NCBI RefSeq assembly: GCF_001720585.1
Contig: NZ_MABH01000134.1
Coordinates: 1 to 49,819, forward strand
From: Cereibacter johrii
GTDB taxonomy: Bacteria; Pseudomonadota; Alphaproteobacteria; Rhodobacterales; Rhodobacteraceae
Direction: 5' to 3'
Length of the DNA stretch: 49,819 bases
In this document: positions 41,795 through 49,819 of the stretch, piece after piece
How the letters are laid out: every line of letters starts with the position of its first letter
Position numbering within the stretch: position 1 is the first letter of the stretch
Notes under the pieces: model-generated
Databases searched by the model: none
Seen by the model: the letters and a program-made list of their open reading frames with translations, nothing else
What the model was told of the DNA's origin: nothing
Position numbers and translations under genes: made by a program

Positions 41795-43321
41795 TCAGGT
41801 CAGATCGCTCGGCAGCAGCGCATGGGGCAGGTTCTGATAGCTCACCGGGCGCAGGAAGCGGCGGATCGAGAGCGTCCCGACCGAGGTCGCGCCGAAGTTG
41901 GTCGAAGCGGGGTAAGGCCCGCCATGCACCATGGCGTGAGAAACCTCGACACCCGTCGGGAAGCCGTTGACAAGCAGCCTGCCGGCCTTGCGCTCGAGCA
42001 CCGGCATCAGGCGCTGCGCAAGCGCCGTGTCGCCCTCGTCCATGTGGATGGTGGCCGTGAGCTGGCCCTCGAGGTCGCGGGCGAGCGCGTCCATCTCCTC
42101 CGCGCCCGAGACGCGCACCACGAGGCCGAGGGGGCCGAAGACCTCTTCGCCAAGCGCAGGATCCCGCAGGTAGCTCGCCGCATCGGTCTCGAAGAGGTTG
42201 GGCAGGGCATTGCGGCCTTCGCTGTCGGCGGTGAGCACCGGCCGCACGTGGGCGCGCCCGTCGAAGCGGGATCTGCCCTTCCTGTAGGCCTGTGCGATGT
42301 CCCGGGTGAGCATGCATTGGGCAGGCACGCCCCTCAGCGCCTCGGCTGCGGCGGCGACGAAGGCGTCGCCCTCGGGGCCGGTCTCGACCACGGCAATGCC
42401 CGGGTTGGTGCAGAACTGGCCCGCGCCCATGGTCAGCGAGGCCGCCCAGCCGGCACCGATGGCGGCGCCGCGCGCCTTCACGGCCGCGGGCAGCAGGAAC
42501 ATCGGATTGACCGAGCCCAGTTCGCCGAAGAAGGGGATCGGCACCTCGCGCTGCGCGCAGAGGTCGAAGAGCGCCCGCCCGCCGCCGAGCGAGCCGGTGA
42601 AGCCCACCGCGGCGATCAGCGGATGCTGCACCAGCGCCTGACCCACGTCGCGCCTGCCGCCCTGAACCAGAGAGAAGACGCCGTCCGGCATGGCGGTCTT
42701 CCTGATCGCGGCGAGGATCGCCTCGGCGACGATCTCGGCGGTGCCCGGGTGCGCGCCATGGCCCTTGACCACCACGGGACAGCCCGCGGCCAGCGCAGCG
42801 GCGGTGTCGCCGCCGGCGGTCGAGAAGGCGAGCGGGAAGTTCGAGGCGCCGAAGACCGCGACCGGGCCTACGGGGCGCATCACCAGCCTGATGTCGGGGC
42901 GCGGCAGCGGCTGGCGCTCGGGCAGCGCCACGTCGTGGCGGCGGTCGAGATGATCGCCCTCGAGGATGTGCTCGGCGAAGAGCCGCAACTGGCCGGTGGT
43001 GCGGCCGCGCTCGCCCTGCAGCCGCGCCTCGGGCAGGCCGGTCTCCTGACTGCCGATCTCGGTGATCGCCTCGGCGCGGGCCTCGATCTCGTCGGCGATG
43101 GCCCGGAGGAAGGCGGCGCGGCTCTCGCGGCTCGTCTGGCCGTAGGTCCAGAAGGCGTCCTCGGCGGCCCGGCAGGCGCGATCGACAAGCTCGGGCGTGC
43201 CGACCGAGAAGGCGTGGCTCGGCCCGTGGGCGGGATCGGAGATGAAGCTGGTCTCGCCAGCCACCCATTCGCCCGCGATCAGGTGCTTGCCGTGCGGGGT
43301 GAAGACGGATGTGTCGAGCAT
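41795..43321 (-). CDS. 2,5-dioxovalerate (alpha-ketoglutarate semialdehyde) dehydrogenase, NADP-dependent ALDH
   Basis: 508 residues of the aldehyde dehydrogenase superfamily. It oxidises 2,5-dioxovalerate to 2-oxoglutarate. Nucleotide-loop GFTGSLGGGRALF, catalytic cysteine in GQFCTNPGIAV, and FGASNFPLAFS near the cofactor. The length and the 'GNP.FGAS' style match the NADP-linked KGSADH group. GGGAGGCC precedes the ATG at 43321-43319. It couples naturally to KdgD downstream. No motif damage is visible. Confidence 0.87.
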   Translation of the reverse strand: MLDTSVFTPHGKHLIAGEWVAGETSFISDPAHGPSHAFSVGTPELVDRACRAAEDAFWTYGQTSRESRAAFLRAIADEIEARAEAITEIGSQETGLPEARLQGERGRTTGQLRLFAEHILEGDHLDRRHDVALPERQPLPRPDIRLVMRPVGPVAVFGASNFPLAFSTAGGDTAAALAAGCPVVVKGHGAHPGTAEIVAEAILAAIRKTAMPDGVFSLVQGGRRDVGQALVQHPLIAAVGFTGSLGGGRALFDLCAQREVPIPFFGELGSVNPMFLLPAAVKARGAAIGAGWAASLTMGAGQFCTNPGIAVVETGPEGDAFVAAAAEALRGVPAQCMLTRDIAQAYRKGRSRFDGRAHVRPVLTADSEGRNALPNLFETDAASYLRDPALGEEVFGPLGLVVRVSGAEEMDALARDLEGQLTATIHMDEGDTALAQRLMPVLERKAGRLLVNGFPTGVEVSHAMVHGGPYPASTNFGATSVGTLSIRRFLRPVSYQNLPHALLPSDLT

Positions 43322-43362
43322 GAAGGCCTCCCGTGTCTGAGATGTCGTCCGACCGCTGGCGG

Positions 43363-44019
43363 TCAGGTCTGGGTGTCATAGCCGTTGAGCACGGCCAGGC
43401 TTTCGCCGGCGGCGAGGCGCCGGCGCCAGTCTATCTCGCGCGCCTCGTCCGCCTCGGCGCGCGCGATCAGCGCCGCAAGATCCGGGCGACCCGGATCGAG
43501 ACAGAGCAGGCCGTTCTCGTCTCCGAAGATCAGGTCGCCATCCCGCACCGGAACGCCGCCGGGACAGACGGTGCCGAAGAGCTCGCCCCCCGGCACCCGC
43601 AGCGGACGCGTGGTGACGACACTCGTGCCGCGCGCGAAGAGCGGAAGGCGCAGGGCCGCGATCTCGGCTATATCGGTCACCATGCCATCCACCACGATCC
43701 CGGCCGCGCCCGCGGTCCGCGCGGCCAGCGCCACCATCTCGCCGACGCAGGCGATCCGGTCGTCTCCGCACCGGTCGATGACCAGCACATGCCCCGGCCG
43801 GATTGCCTCGAGCACGCGGTGCACTGGTTCCGCATCGGGCAGCGGCTGGCGCACGGTGATCGCCCGGCCGAGCATGCGCCCCGGCACCAGCGCGCGGATC
43901 TGCGGCGAGAGGAACCCCGCCGTCAGATGGTGCCCGAGCGAGGCGGGCTGCAGCGCCCGCAACCGCTCGATCAGGCCGGGCTCGAGCGCGGCCGCGGGCC
44001 GTCGAGGATGCCGGATCAT
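43363..44019 (-). CDS. RraA-like protein (possible 4-hydroxy-4-methyl-2-oxoglutarate/oxaloacetate aldolase-decarboxylase)
   Basis: 218 residues of the RraA superfamily. The core is GHVLVIDRCGDDRIACVGEMVA-like, then AGIVVDGMVTDIAEI and FARGTSVVTTRP, with GDLIFGDENGLLCL near the end. The D/R/D pattern resembles metal-dependent HMG/CHA aldolases more than the RNase E inhibitor RraA, but activity cannot be fixed from sequence alone. Its ATG overlaps the aldolase stop as ATGA, so it acts in the same pathway. Other members of such clusters are annotated as dimethylmenaquinone methyltransferases in error. Confidence 0.75.
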   Translation of the reverse strand: MIRHPRRPAAALEPGLIERLRALQPASLGHHLTAGFLSPQIRALVPGRMLGRAITVRQPLPDAEPVHRVLEAIRPGHVLVIDRCGDDRIACVGEMVALAARTAGAAGIVVDGMVTDIAEIAALRLPLFARGTSVVTTRPLRVPGGELFGTVCPGGVPVRDGDLIFGDENGLLCLDPGRPDLAALIARAEADEAREIDWRRRLAAGESLAVLNGYDTQT

Positions 44020-44816
44020 GCGCGGGGCTCCCGCAGGGCCGCGGCGATCCCTGCCGCCGTGCGGCAGCCTTGGTTCAGGAAGCCGATGTCATTGCCGACC
44101 AGCAGCATGTCGCCGCCCTCCGCAAGCAGGTCCGCGGCCTGTTCGGGCGTTGCGGGCGCGCAGGGGAGCATGACGTGGATGCCCTTCTCGCGGCATTTCG
44201 CGACGAGCAGCCGCATGGCCCGGCGGACCGTCGGCTCGCGCATGGAATAATCCACGTCGAGGCCGCTCGAGAGGGCGAAGTCCGCCGGGCCGAAATGCAC
44301 GGCATCGATGCCAGGCACGGCGAGGATCTCGTCGATGTTCTCGAAAAACTCCGGGCTTTCGGCCATCGGGACGATGAACGTGTCGCGGTTGCTGCGCCGG
44401 GCATAGTCCGCCCAGTCGAACCCCGGCCCCGCCCAGCCGGCCGAGCGGACCGAGCTGTCCCCGCCGCGCCGTCCCAAGGGCGGGAACTTCGTGGCCGCGA
44501 TGATCGCGCGCATCTGGCCCGCATCATGCACCTGCGGCACGATCACGCCCGCCGCGCCGAGCTCGAGCGCCTTGCGCAGTCCGGTGGGCGCGCTGTCAGG
44601 CACCCGCAAGAGCGGCGCCACCCCGGCCAGCCGCGCGGCGAGGATCATGCGCTCCATCGGCAGATCGAGGCCCAGCACGCTGTGTTCGGCGTCGATGAAC
44701 ACGAAGTCGAGCCCCCAGGCGCCCGCGATCTCGACCGCGGCGGGACTGCCCGAATAGACGTTCATGCCGAAGACCGGCCCGCCCGACGCGAGCCTGTCGC
44801 GCCACCCGCGGCTCAT
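44016..44816 (-). CDS. HpcH/HpaI-family aldolase (2-keto-3-deoxy acid class II)
   Basis: 266 residues. The HpaI pattern is clear: GLDFVFIDAEHSVLGLD carries catalytic H, ALELGAAGVIVPQVHDA is the metal-side strand, and AVHFGPADFALSSGLD supplies the D ligand. It cleaves a 2-keto-3-deoxy or 2-keto-4-hydroxy acid to pyruvate and an aldehyde, metal dependent. The gene overlaps its neighbours on both sides by four bases. Substrate cannot be named; GarL (5-keto-4-deoxyglucarate) and RhmA-type activities are possible. Start ATG 44816-44814. Confidence 0.83.
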   Translation of the reverse strand: MSRGWRDRLASGGPVFGMNVYSGSPAAVEIAGAWGLDFVFIDAEHSVLGLDLPMERMILAARLAGVAPLLRVPDSAPTGLRKALELGAAGVIVPQVHDAGQMRAIIAATKFPPLGRRGGDSSVRSAGWAGPGFDWADYARRSNRDTFIVPMAESPEFFENIDEILAVPGIDAVHFGPADFALSSGLDVDYSMREPTVRRAMRLLVAKCREKGIHVMLPCAPATPEQAADLLAEGGDMLLVGNDIGFLNQGCRTAAGIAAALREPRA

Positions 44817-45655
44817 GCCTCGAGCCCGAGTGCGGCGGGGGCGGCGCAGATGCGGTAATCCTGCGGGCGGCGGTCGCGGAAGGGATGCACCTCGTAGACG
44901 CCGGGATCGCGGATGATCGACTTGGTGCGCGCACGCGACAGGTCGACATCGACGGTGAAGATGCCTTCCTCCATGCCGGCGTTGAAGATCTCGTTGCCGT
45001 CCGGGCCGATGACGTGGCTGCTGCCCATGAAGGCCATGCCGTCATCGACGTCGATGCGGTTCGAGGACAGGAAATAGACGAAGTTCTCGGCGGCGCGCAC
45101 GCGGCTGAAGAGGTCGGGCAGGATGCGGGCGGCCTCGGGCCAGGCGGCGGGCAGCACCACGAGCTCGGCGCCTTCGAGCGCCAGCGTGCGGATCACCTCG
45201 GGGAAGCGGATCTCGTAGCAGATCGCGAGGCCGATGCGGCCGATCGCCGTGTCGAAGACCGAGGGGCCCTCGATCTGGGGGATATCGGCGAAACGGTCGC
45301 CGATCATGAACGGCAGGTGCATCTTGTGATGCAGGCCGATGATGCCCTCGGGCCCGATCAGGGCCGCCGTGTTCAGGGCCTGCGGGCCGGACTTCTGGTA
45401 GAAACCCACGACGACATGGATGTCCGCCTCGCGCGCCGCCAGAAGAACGGGCGCGAGATCGCCCCGCTCGATGTCGACGGCCGCCTGCAGCAGCGCGGCG
45501 CGATCTTCGAAGGCGCCGCCGGTGAGGAAGCACTCGGGAAAGACGATGAGCCGTGCCCCGTCGGTCGCCGCGGCGCGGGCGGCCTCGGCAACGAGCGCGA
45601 TGGTGGCAGGGGTGTCGCCATGCACGGGCGACAGCTGGGCGAATGCGATTTTCAT
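44813..45655 (-). CDS. Carbon-nitrogen hydrolase (nitrilase superfamily)
   Basis: 280 residues. Catalytic triad: Glu in VFPECFLTGG, Lys in HHKMHLP and Cys in LAICYEIRFPE. It hydrolyses an amide or nitrile group. ATG at 45655-45653 (MKIAFAQLSPVHG) starts directly at the first strand. Cluster position, directly after the TRAP binding protein and overlapping the aldolase, suggests the transported compound carries an amide or nitrogen that is removed first. N-carbamoyl or omega-amidase specificity cannot be decided. Confidence 0.83.
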   Translation of the reverse strand: MKIAFAQLSPVHGDTPATIALVAEAARAAATDGARLIVFPECFLTGGAFEDRAALLQAAVDIERGDLAPVLLAAREADIHVVVGFYQKSGPQALNTAALIGPEGIIGLHHKMHLPFMIGDRFADIPQIEGPSVFDTAIGRIGLAICYEIRFPEVIRTLALEGAELVVLPAAWPEAARILPDLFSRVRAAENFVYFLSSNRIDVDDGMAFMGSSHVIGPDGNEIFNAGMEEGIFTVDVDLSRARTKSIIRDPGVYEVHPFRDRRPQDYRICAAPAALGLEA

Positions 45656-45707
45656 GTCCACTCCATTCTGCGGGAGCGGGACCCGCGGCGCGGGTCCCGG
45701 CCGGGGC

Positions 45708-46703
45708 TCAATCCAGCGAGAAGCCCACCGCGTCGAAGACGGTGCGCACGAGCTCGGGATCGAAGGTCTGCGCATAGGTGCGGATGACCGGGGCCACGGC
45801 CTCCTGCATGCGGGCAAGCTCTTCGGGGGCGATCTCGGTCACGACATTGCCCGCGGCGCGGATCTCTTCCAGCGCGCTGTCCTGCGCCGCGCGCGAAATG
45901 CGGCGCTGCTCGACCGCGGTCTCCTGCGCGACCTTCTGGATCAGGGCCTTTTCATCGTCGTTGAGCTTGTCCCAGAAGGGCTTGCCGATCAGCACGATCT
46001 GCGGGTTGTAGTTGTGGCGGGTGACCGAGAGATATTTCTGCACCTCGGTATATTTCGCGGTGAGAGCGAAGGGCGCCGTGCATTCCTGCCCGTCCACGGC
46101 GCCGGTCTCGAGCGCGGTGTAGAGTTCGGTCACCGCCATTGGCGTGGGATTGGCGCCGAGCGCCCGCCACATGTCGACCAGCAGCGGGTTCTGCTGCACG
46201 CGGACCTTCAGGCCTGCGATATCCTCGAGCCTGTGCACCTCGCGGCTGTTGTTGGTCAGCTGGCGGAAGCCCTGTTCCCAGAAGGACAGGCCGATCACGC
46301 CATGTTCGGGCAGCTGATCGGTGAGCCTCCTGCCGACCTCGCCGTCGAGCAGCGCGTCCATCACCTCTTCGTCCTGATAGATGAAGGGCAGATCGAGGAT
46401 GCCGAAATCCTGCGCCTGCGTCATCATGTTGCCGGCGTTCCAGACCATCATCTCGACCACGCCGCCCTGCAGCGACGACAGCACCTGCACATCGCCGCCC
46501 AGCACGCCATTGGCGAAGACGCGAGCCTTCAGCTTGCCGCCGCTCTGCTCCTCGAGCTTCTGCGCGAAGATATGCATGCCCTGCACCGGCGGCGTGCCTT
46601 CCTGACCGGTGGCGGCGAACTTGATGGTGCGGCTGCTGTAGTCCTGCGCCTGTGCGCCGGTCGCCAGAAGGGCGGCGGCCAGAAGGCCGTGGATCAGTTT
46701 CAT
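45708..46703 (-). CDS. dctP: TRAP transporter substrate-binding protein, DctP family
   Basis: 331 residues. Signal peptide MKLIHGLLAAALLATGAQA, then a periplasmic solute-binding fold (IFAQKLEEQSGGKLKARVF, AGLKVRVQQNPLLVDMWRALGA with the ligand-binding Arg, NPTPMAVTELYTALETGAVDGQE). It captures a carboxylate and hands it to the DctQM permease encoded upstream. The gene order here is Q-M-P. It lies 52 bases from the nitrilase. Confidence 0.88.
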   Translation of the reverse strand: MKLIHGLLAAALLATGAQAQDYSSRTIKFAATGQEGTPPVQGMHIFAQKLEEQSGGKLKARVFANGVLGGDVQVLSSLQGGVVEMMVWNAGNMMTQAQDFGILDLPFIYQDEEVMDALLDGEVGRRLTDQLPEHGVIGLSFWEQGFRQLTNNSREVHRLEDIAGLKVRVQQNPLLVDMWRALGANPTPMAVTELYTALETGAVDGQECTAPFALTAKYTEVQKYLSVTRHNYNPQIVLIGKPFWDKLNDDEKALIQKVAQETAVEQRRISRAAQDSALEEIRAAGNVVTEIAPEELARMQEAVAPVIRTYAQTFDPELVRTVFDAVGFSLD

Positions 46704-46770
46704 GGGTCTGTCCTTGTTGGAGTTTCGGTTGGTCGGGATATTCCGGAGCTTCTGGGGCTCCTGTGGAATG

Positions 46771-48051
46771 TCAGTGCAGCAACCACTGCAGCGGCTGGGT
46801 CACGAGGGCGGGGAAGAGGATCAGCAGGAAGAGCACGGCCACCTGCGCGAGGAGGAAGGGCAGCGTCCCGCGCACCAGCGCCTCGTAATCGAGACGGCCC
46901 ACGGCGCAGACCACGTTCAGCACCGTGCCCACCGGCGGCGTGATGAGGCCGATCGAGCAGTTGATCATGAAGAGCACGCCGAAATAGATCGGATCGATGC
47001 CCGCCTCGATCACCACCGGCACCAGAATGGGGCCGAGCAGGAGGATCGTCGGCGTGAGATCCATCGCCGTCCCCACCATCAGGATCAGCAGCATCAGCAC
47101 CAGGATCAGCAGCGTCTGGTTGCCCATCAGCGGCTCGATCAGGTCGACGAGCTGGCCCGGAATGTCGGCCACCGAGATCATCCAGGCCGGGATCGCGGCC
47201 GCGGCCACGAGGAACATCACGCCCGCCGCGGTCTTGCCGGCGTCGAGCACGAGGTCCGGCAGGTCGCGCCAGTTCAGCTCGCGGTAGACGACCAGCGCCA
47301 CGAAGAGCGCATAGACGGCGGCGACGGCGGCAGCCTCGGTCGGGGTCACGATGCCGAAGCGCAGCCCGACGATGATGATCACCGGCAGCATCAGCGCCCA
47401 GAGGCTGCGCCCGAAGGCCCGCAGCCGCTCGCGCATGTCGACCTTGGGCGCGGTCGCCACATCGTCCCGGCGCGAGACGAAGAACCAGGCGATGCAGAGC
47501 GCGAGACCGATCATCAGGCCCGGCGCGATGCCGGCCATGAAGAGCTTGCTGATCGAGAGGTTCGTGGCCACGCCGAAGACGATGAAGCCGATGCTCGGCG
47601 GAATGATCGGGCCGATGATCGCCGAGGCGGCGATGAGACCGCCCGAGCGTTCGCGCGCATGGCCCGCGGCCACCATCATCGGCAGCAGCAGCGCCGAGAG
47701 CGAGGCCGCATCCGCAAGGGCCGAGCCCGAGAGACTCGAGAGCAGGACACCGGCAAAGATGGTCACATAGCCGAGGCCGCCACGATGGTGGCCGACGAGC
47801 GCCCGCGCCAGATCGACGATGCGGCGCGACAGGCCGCCCGCGTTCATCACCTCTCCGGCCAGGATGAAGAGCGGGATCGCCACCATCGGGAAGCTGTCGA
47901 CCGCGTTCAGCAGGTTCTGCGCGATGATCTGCCCGTCGAAGAGCCCCATCTGCCACATCAGCGCCGCGCCGGTCACGATCAGGGCATAGGCGATGGGGGC
48001 GCCGATGCCGATCATGGCGATCAGGGTTCCGAGAAAGAGCCCGATGGTCAT
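46771..48051 (-). CDS. dctM: TRAP transporter large permease, DctM family
   Basis: 426-residue membrane protein with about twelve helices. It begins MTIGLFLGTLIAMIGIGAPIAYALIVTGA, has GGLGYVTIFAGVLLSSLSGSALAD in the ion-translocation region and PSIGFIVFGVATN. It couples Na+ influx to solute uptake. ATG 48051-48049 overlaps the DctQ stop as ATGA. The upstream frame to 48645 is only the antisense shadow of dctQ-linked codons and is not used. Confidence 0.88.
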   Translation of the reverse strand: MTIGLFLGTLIAMIGIGAPIAYALIVTGAALMWQMGLFDGQIIAQNLLNAVDSFPMVAIPLFILAGEVMNAGGLSRRIVDLARALVGHHRGGLGYVTIFAGVLLSSLSGSALADAASLSALLLPMMVAAGHARERSGGLIAASAIIGPIIPPSIGFIVFGVATNLSISKLFMAGIAPGLMIGLALCIAWFFVSRRDDVATAPKVDMRERLRAFGRSLWALMLPVIIIVGLRFGIVTPTEAAAVAAVYALFVALVVYRELNWRDLPDLVLDAGKTAAGVMFLVAAAAIPAWMISVADIPGQLVDLIEPLMGNQTLLILVLMLLILMVGTAMDLTPTILLLGPILVPVVIEAGIDPIYFGVLFMINCSIGLITPPVGTVLNVVCAVGRLDYEALVRGTLPFLLAQVAVLFLLILFPALVTQPLQWLLH

Positions 48052-48602
48052 TTCCGGCCCTCCGACGCCAGCGCGCCCACATGGCGCTCGACATCGCTTT
48101 CCTCCTCGGAGGTGCCGGGGCGCAACGCGCTCTGCGGCAGGCGCCCGGTCAGAAGGAGAAACAGTTGATGCAGAAGGAAAAGGCCGCTCATCGCCGCGAA
48201 GAAGACCCCGGCCGCATAGAGCAGGGCCACCGGCAGTCGGGTCGCCGGCGCGATCACCTTCAGATTGATCACCATCTGCTGCCAGCTGCCCAGCAGCATC
48301 TGATAGGTGACATAGAGCATCACCGCATGCGCCAGCAGGAACAGCCCCCGCTGCGCCGCGATGGGCACCCGCCGCACCAGCGCATCGACCCCGATGTGAC
48401 CGCCGTCGTAGAGCACGAGCAGCGCGCCCGCGAAGGTCATCCAGACGAAGAGCAGGCCGGACAGGCCCTCGGTCAGGAAGATGCCGCTGTTGAAGAGGTA
48501 GCGCAGCACGACATTGAGAAAGACCATGGCCAGGATGCCGCCAAGGCACAGGACCACTGCCCCGCGCAGGCCGCGCAGGTAGACTTCCCTTAGGTAAGAC
48601 AT
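48048..48602 (-). CDS. dctQ: TRAP transporter small permease, DctQ family
   Basis: 184 residues with four membrane helices (about 12-32, 45-65, 86-104, 128-150). FMTFAGALLVLYDGGHIGVDALV-type motif and the C-terminal acidic tail are typical of DctQ, the small partner of DctM. First structural gene after the regulator. Start ATG 48602-48600. The region before it (48603-48817) carries the promoter and a possible operator. Confidence 0.86.
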   Translation of the reverse strand: MSYLREVYLRGLRGAVVLCLGGILAMVFLNVVLRYLFNSGIFLTEGLSGLLFVWMTFAGALLVLYDGGHIGVDALVRRVPIAAQRGLFLLAHAVMLYVTYQMLLGSWQQMVINLKVIAPATRLPVALLYAAGVFFAAMSGLFLLHQLFLLLTGRLPQSALRPGTSEEESDVERHVGALASEGRK

Positions 48603-48775
48603 AGAGCCCCCTGTTGAGTGTGAACGCGGTCGGTGCCCGGCTCACCGTTCTCGTTGCAAAGAGGCTTGGTGCCCGGAAGACGCCCGGGCTTCGGTGCTGA
48701 GTGCCCTAGCCCGACGTCTGTCCGGGATCTGCGCGCAAACTCGACGCGGCAACCTCCCTGAGACCTTCGATAGCC

Positions 48776-48806
48776 AATTGTATGATGTCTGTCAAATGAT
48801 GACTGT
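48776..48806 (-). promoter_or_regulatory. Candidate operator upstream of the TRAP operon
   Basis: ATGATGTCTGT (48782-48792) and ATGATGACTGT (48796-48806) are imperfect direct repeats 14 bases apart in an AT-rich patch that also contains TTGTATGAT. It resembles FCD-GntR binding sites and shares GATGA/CTG elements with the palindrome near the gntR start. Confidence 0.35.
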
Positions 48807-48817
48807 TGAATTATGAG

Positions 48818-49519
48818 TTAAGCGTCCGTCAGCCGGCGCCGGTAGCGCTCCAGCGAGGTGGACAGGTGCATCCGCATCGCCTCCTGCGCCGCGGCCGCGT
48901 CGCCCGCGGCGATGGCCTCGACGATCTGCCGGTGTTCCTCGACCATCTGGCGCAGGTAGTCGCGGGTGATTCCGGACTGCGGATCGTGCAGAAGCTGGCT
49001 GCGGGGAATGATGACGGGGCCTATGAAATCCATGAACTTGGGCATCCAGCTGTTCCCGCTCGCCCGCGCGATCGCCAGATGGAAGGCATAGTCCAGCTCG
49101 CGCCGGTGCTCGCCGAAGGCGTCGAGATCGCTCGTCTTCTCGAGAACCTCGCGGATCTGGCGCAGGTCTTCCGCGGTGGCCCTCCGGGCCGCAAGACCCG
49201 CGGCCTCGACCTCGACCCCGAGCCGGAGCTCGAGCAGTTCGAGCACCTCCGAGAGCTCGCCCGCCGCCTCCTTGGTGATCGACAGCGCCGGGTTGCCGCG
49301 CTCCTCGACGAACACGCCGACGCCGTGGCGCGATGTCACCAGCCCCTCGGAGCGCAGGGTCGCGATGGCCTCGCGCACCACCGTCCGGCTCACGTTGTAC
49401 ATCTCGCACAGCTGCGCCTCGATGGGGATCTTGTCGCCCACGGCATAGTCGCCACGCTCGATGCGCTCGGCCAGATCCCGGGCGACGACGGATGCCAGGC
49501 TGTCACGGCGTTTTCTCAT
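48818..49519 (-). CDS. GntR-family transcriptional regulator, FCD (FadR-like) subgroup
   Basis: 233 residues. N-terminal winged helix (VVARDLAERIERGDYAVGDKIPIEAQLCEMYNVSRTVVREAIATLRSEGLVTSRHGVGVFV), then an all-helical FCD ligand domain (about 90-225; HLAIARASGN, IVEAIAAGDAAAAQEAMRMHL with the metal-binding His). ATG at 49519-49517 is preferred over one 16 codons upstream because AGGGGA precedes it. It lies upstream of and on the same strand as the TRAP-catabolic cluster and should sense a sugar acid or keto acid. Confidence 0.88.
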   Translation of the reverse strand: MRKRRDSLASVVARDLAERIERGDYAVGDKIPIEAQLCEMYNVSRTVVREAIATLRSEGLVTSRHGVGVFVEERGNPALSITKEAAGELSEVLELLELRLGVEVEAAGLAARRATAEDLRQIREVLEKTSDLDAFGEHRRELDYAFHLAIARASGNSWMPKFMDFIGPVIIPRSQLLHDPQSGITRDYLRQMVEEHRQIVEAIAAGDAAAAQEAMRMHLSTSLERYRRRLTDA

Positions 49520-49541
49520 GAAGGTCCCCTGTATTGCGCGG

Positions 49542-49559
49542 TCATCAGACGACTGATGA
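49542..49559. promoter_or_regulatory. Palindromic operator candidate at the gntR start
   Basis: TCATCAG-ACGA-CTGATGA: 7-bp perfect arms separated by 4 bases, 22 bases before the gntR ATG. Position and symmetry suggest autoregulation by the GntR protein. Confidence 0.5.
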
Positions 49560-49601
49560 GCCCGCATGTACAGGGGGGAACGGCGGGCGGCAACTGCCTC
49601 C

Positions 49602-49631
49602 CCGGAGCGGCCGGCCCGTGCCCCGCTCCGG
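49602..49631 (-). terminator. Hairpin after the hydantoinase gene
   Basis: CCGGAGCGG (49602-49610) and CCGCTCCGG (49623-49631) form a 9-bp perfect stem, extendable past one mismatch. It follows the hydantoinase B stop on the minus strand. No U-tract is seen. The 13-base GGGGAACGGCGGG occurs on both sides of it. Confidence 0.5.
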
Positions 49632-49647
49632 AGAGGGGAACGGCGGG

Positions 49648-49819
49648 TCAGTAGCCGTAGTGCCGATCCTCTTCCCGAGCCTCGGCGCTGCGCTCCGCCA
49701 CCGGCCCGTAGCCGCCGCCGCCCGGCAGCTCCAGCACCAGCCGCCGCTCCGGGGGCACATGCTGCCGGCCCTTGGCCGCGAGCACCGTGCCATCGTCCAG
49801 CCGCACCGCGCCGGCCGCC
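49648..49819 (-). CDS. hyuB: Hydantoinase B/oxoprolinase family protein, C-terminal end only
   Basis: About 57 codons enter from the right edge. They read VRLDDGTVLAAKGRQHVPPE, then LVLELPGGGGYGPVAERS and end REEDRHYGY before TGA at 49650-49648. The glycine-rich ending is typical of hydantoinase B subunits, which hydrolyse ATP-dependently with hyuA. The gene is co-directional with gntR but separated by a hairpin. Its presence near the nitrilase-containing cluster fits catabolism of a cyclic ureide or amide. Confidence 0.75.
   Translation of the reverse strand, partial: AAGAVRLDDGTVLAAKGRQHVPPERRLVLELPGGGGYGPVAERSAEAREEDRHYGY

Overview
The window is high-GC DNA that reads as an alphaproteobacterium of the Rhodobacter/Cereibacter sphaeroides group. 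This rests on codon style, Rhodobacter-type IS66, IS3 and IS481 remnants, KpsE/KpsT capsule export genes, a TRAP transporter and 5-keto-4-deoxyglucarate catabolism. No database search was possible, so the genus is an inference. Most of the window looks accessory: truncated genes, IS scars, integrases, tRNA 3'-end fragments and CRISPR relics occur between intact operons.

Layout. (1) 1-1872: two capsule export genes on the minus strand, kpsT (cut by the window edge) and kpsE. The N-terminal end of kpsE abuts phage DNA. (2) 1870-5476: phage lysis remnant (M15 endolysin missing its N-terminus, holin), then a low-GC two-gene cassette on the minus strand encoding an AAA/ABC-type ATPase and a DUF4435 TOPRIM-like protein. 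This is the architecture of the PARIS (AriA/AriB) anti-phage system. (3) 5880-6086: a deleted copy of a small kinase gene. (4) 6521-19871: a 13.3-kb integrative element bounded by an exact 25-bp direct repeat containing a tRNA-like 3' end, with a tyrosine integrase beside the left copy. Its cargo is a membrane/coiled-coil protein, a CPA1 antiporter, a two-domain KaiC-like ATPase next to a single-domain response regulator, a DUF2254 membrane protein, a methyltransferase-MFS pair with a divergent Rrf2 regulator, an outer-membrane barrel protein and an OsmC-like protein. (5) 19872-23655: a second element remnant with an intact kinase gene, small hypotheticals, another tRNA 3' fragment and a frameshifted serine recombinase. 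(6) 23812-26580: a chemoreceptor gene between inverted IS3-type scars. (7) 26625-37085: a block between inward-facing IS66 fragments. It holds glycosylation genes (GT8, DUF115-like), a P-type ATPase/SDR/HTH operon, and a modular DUF1593 plus carbohydrate-binding protein with a 549-bp tandem duplication. (8) 37131-40262: an organoarsenical resistance operon, a fused arsR-arsC, GAPDH and arsJ. (9) 40297-40760: a thioredoxin-like remnant and a two-repeat, type I-E-like CRISPR relic. (10) 40769-49519: a long minus-strand catabolic cluster (FCD-type GntR regulator, DctQ/DctM/DctP TRAP uptake, nitrilase-family amidase, HpcH/HpaI aldolase, RraA-like protein, ketoglutarate-semialdehyde dehydrogenase, KdgD). 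(11) the C-terminal end of a hydantoinase B gene at the right edge.

Function. The right-hand cluster probably imports a sugar acid or related carboxylate and converts it to pyruvate/aldehyde and 2-oxoglutarate. The arsenic operon would make 1-arseno-3-phosphoglycerate (GAPDH) and export it (ArsJ), under ArsR control. The strongest candidates for unusual biology are the PARIS-like cassette beside phage lysis genes and the island-borne KaiC-like/response-regulator pair, whose motifs differ from clock KaiC.
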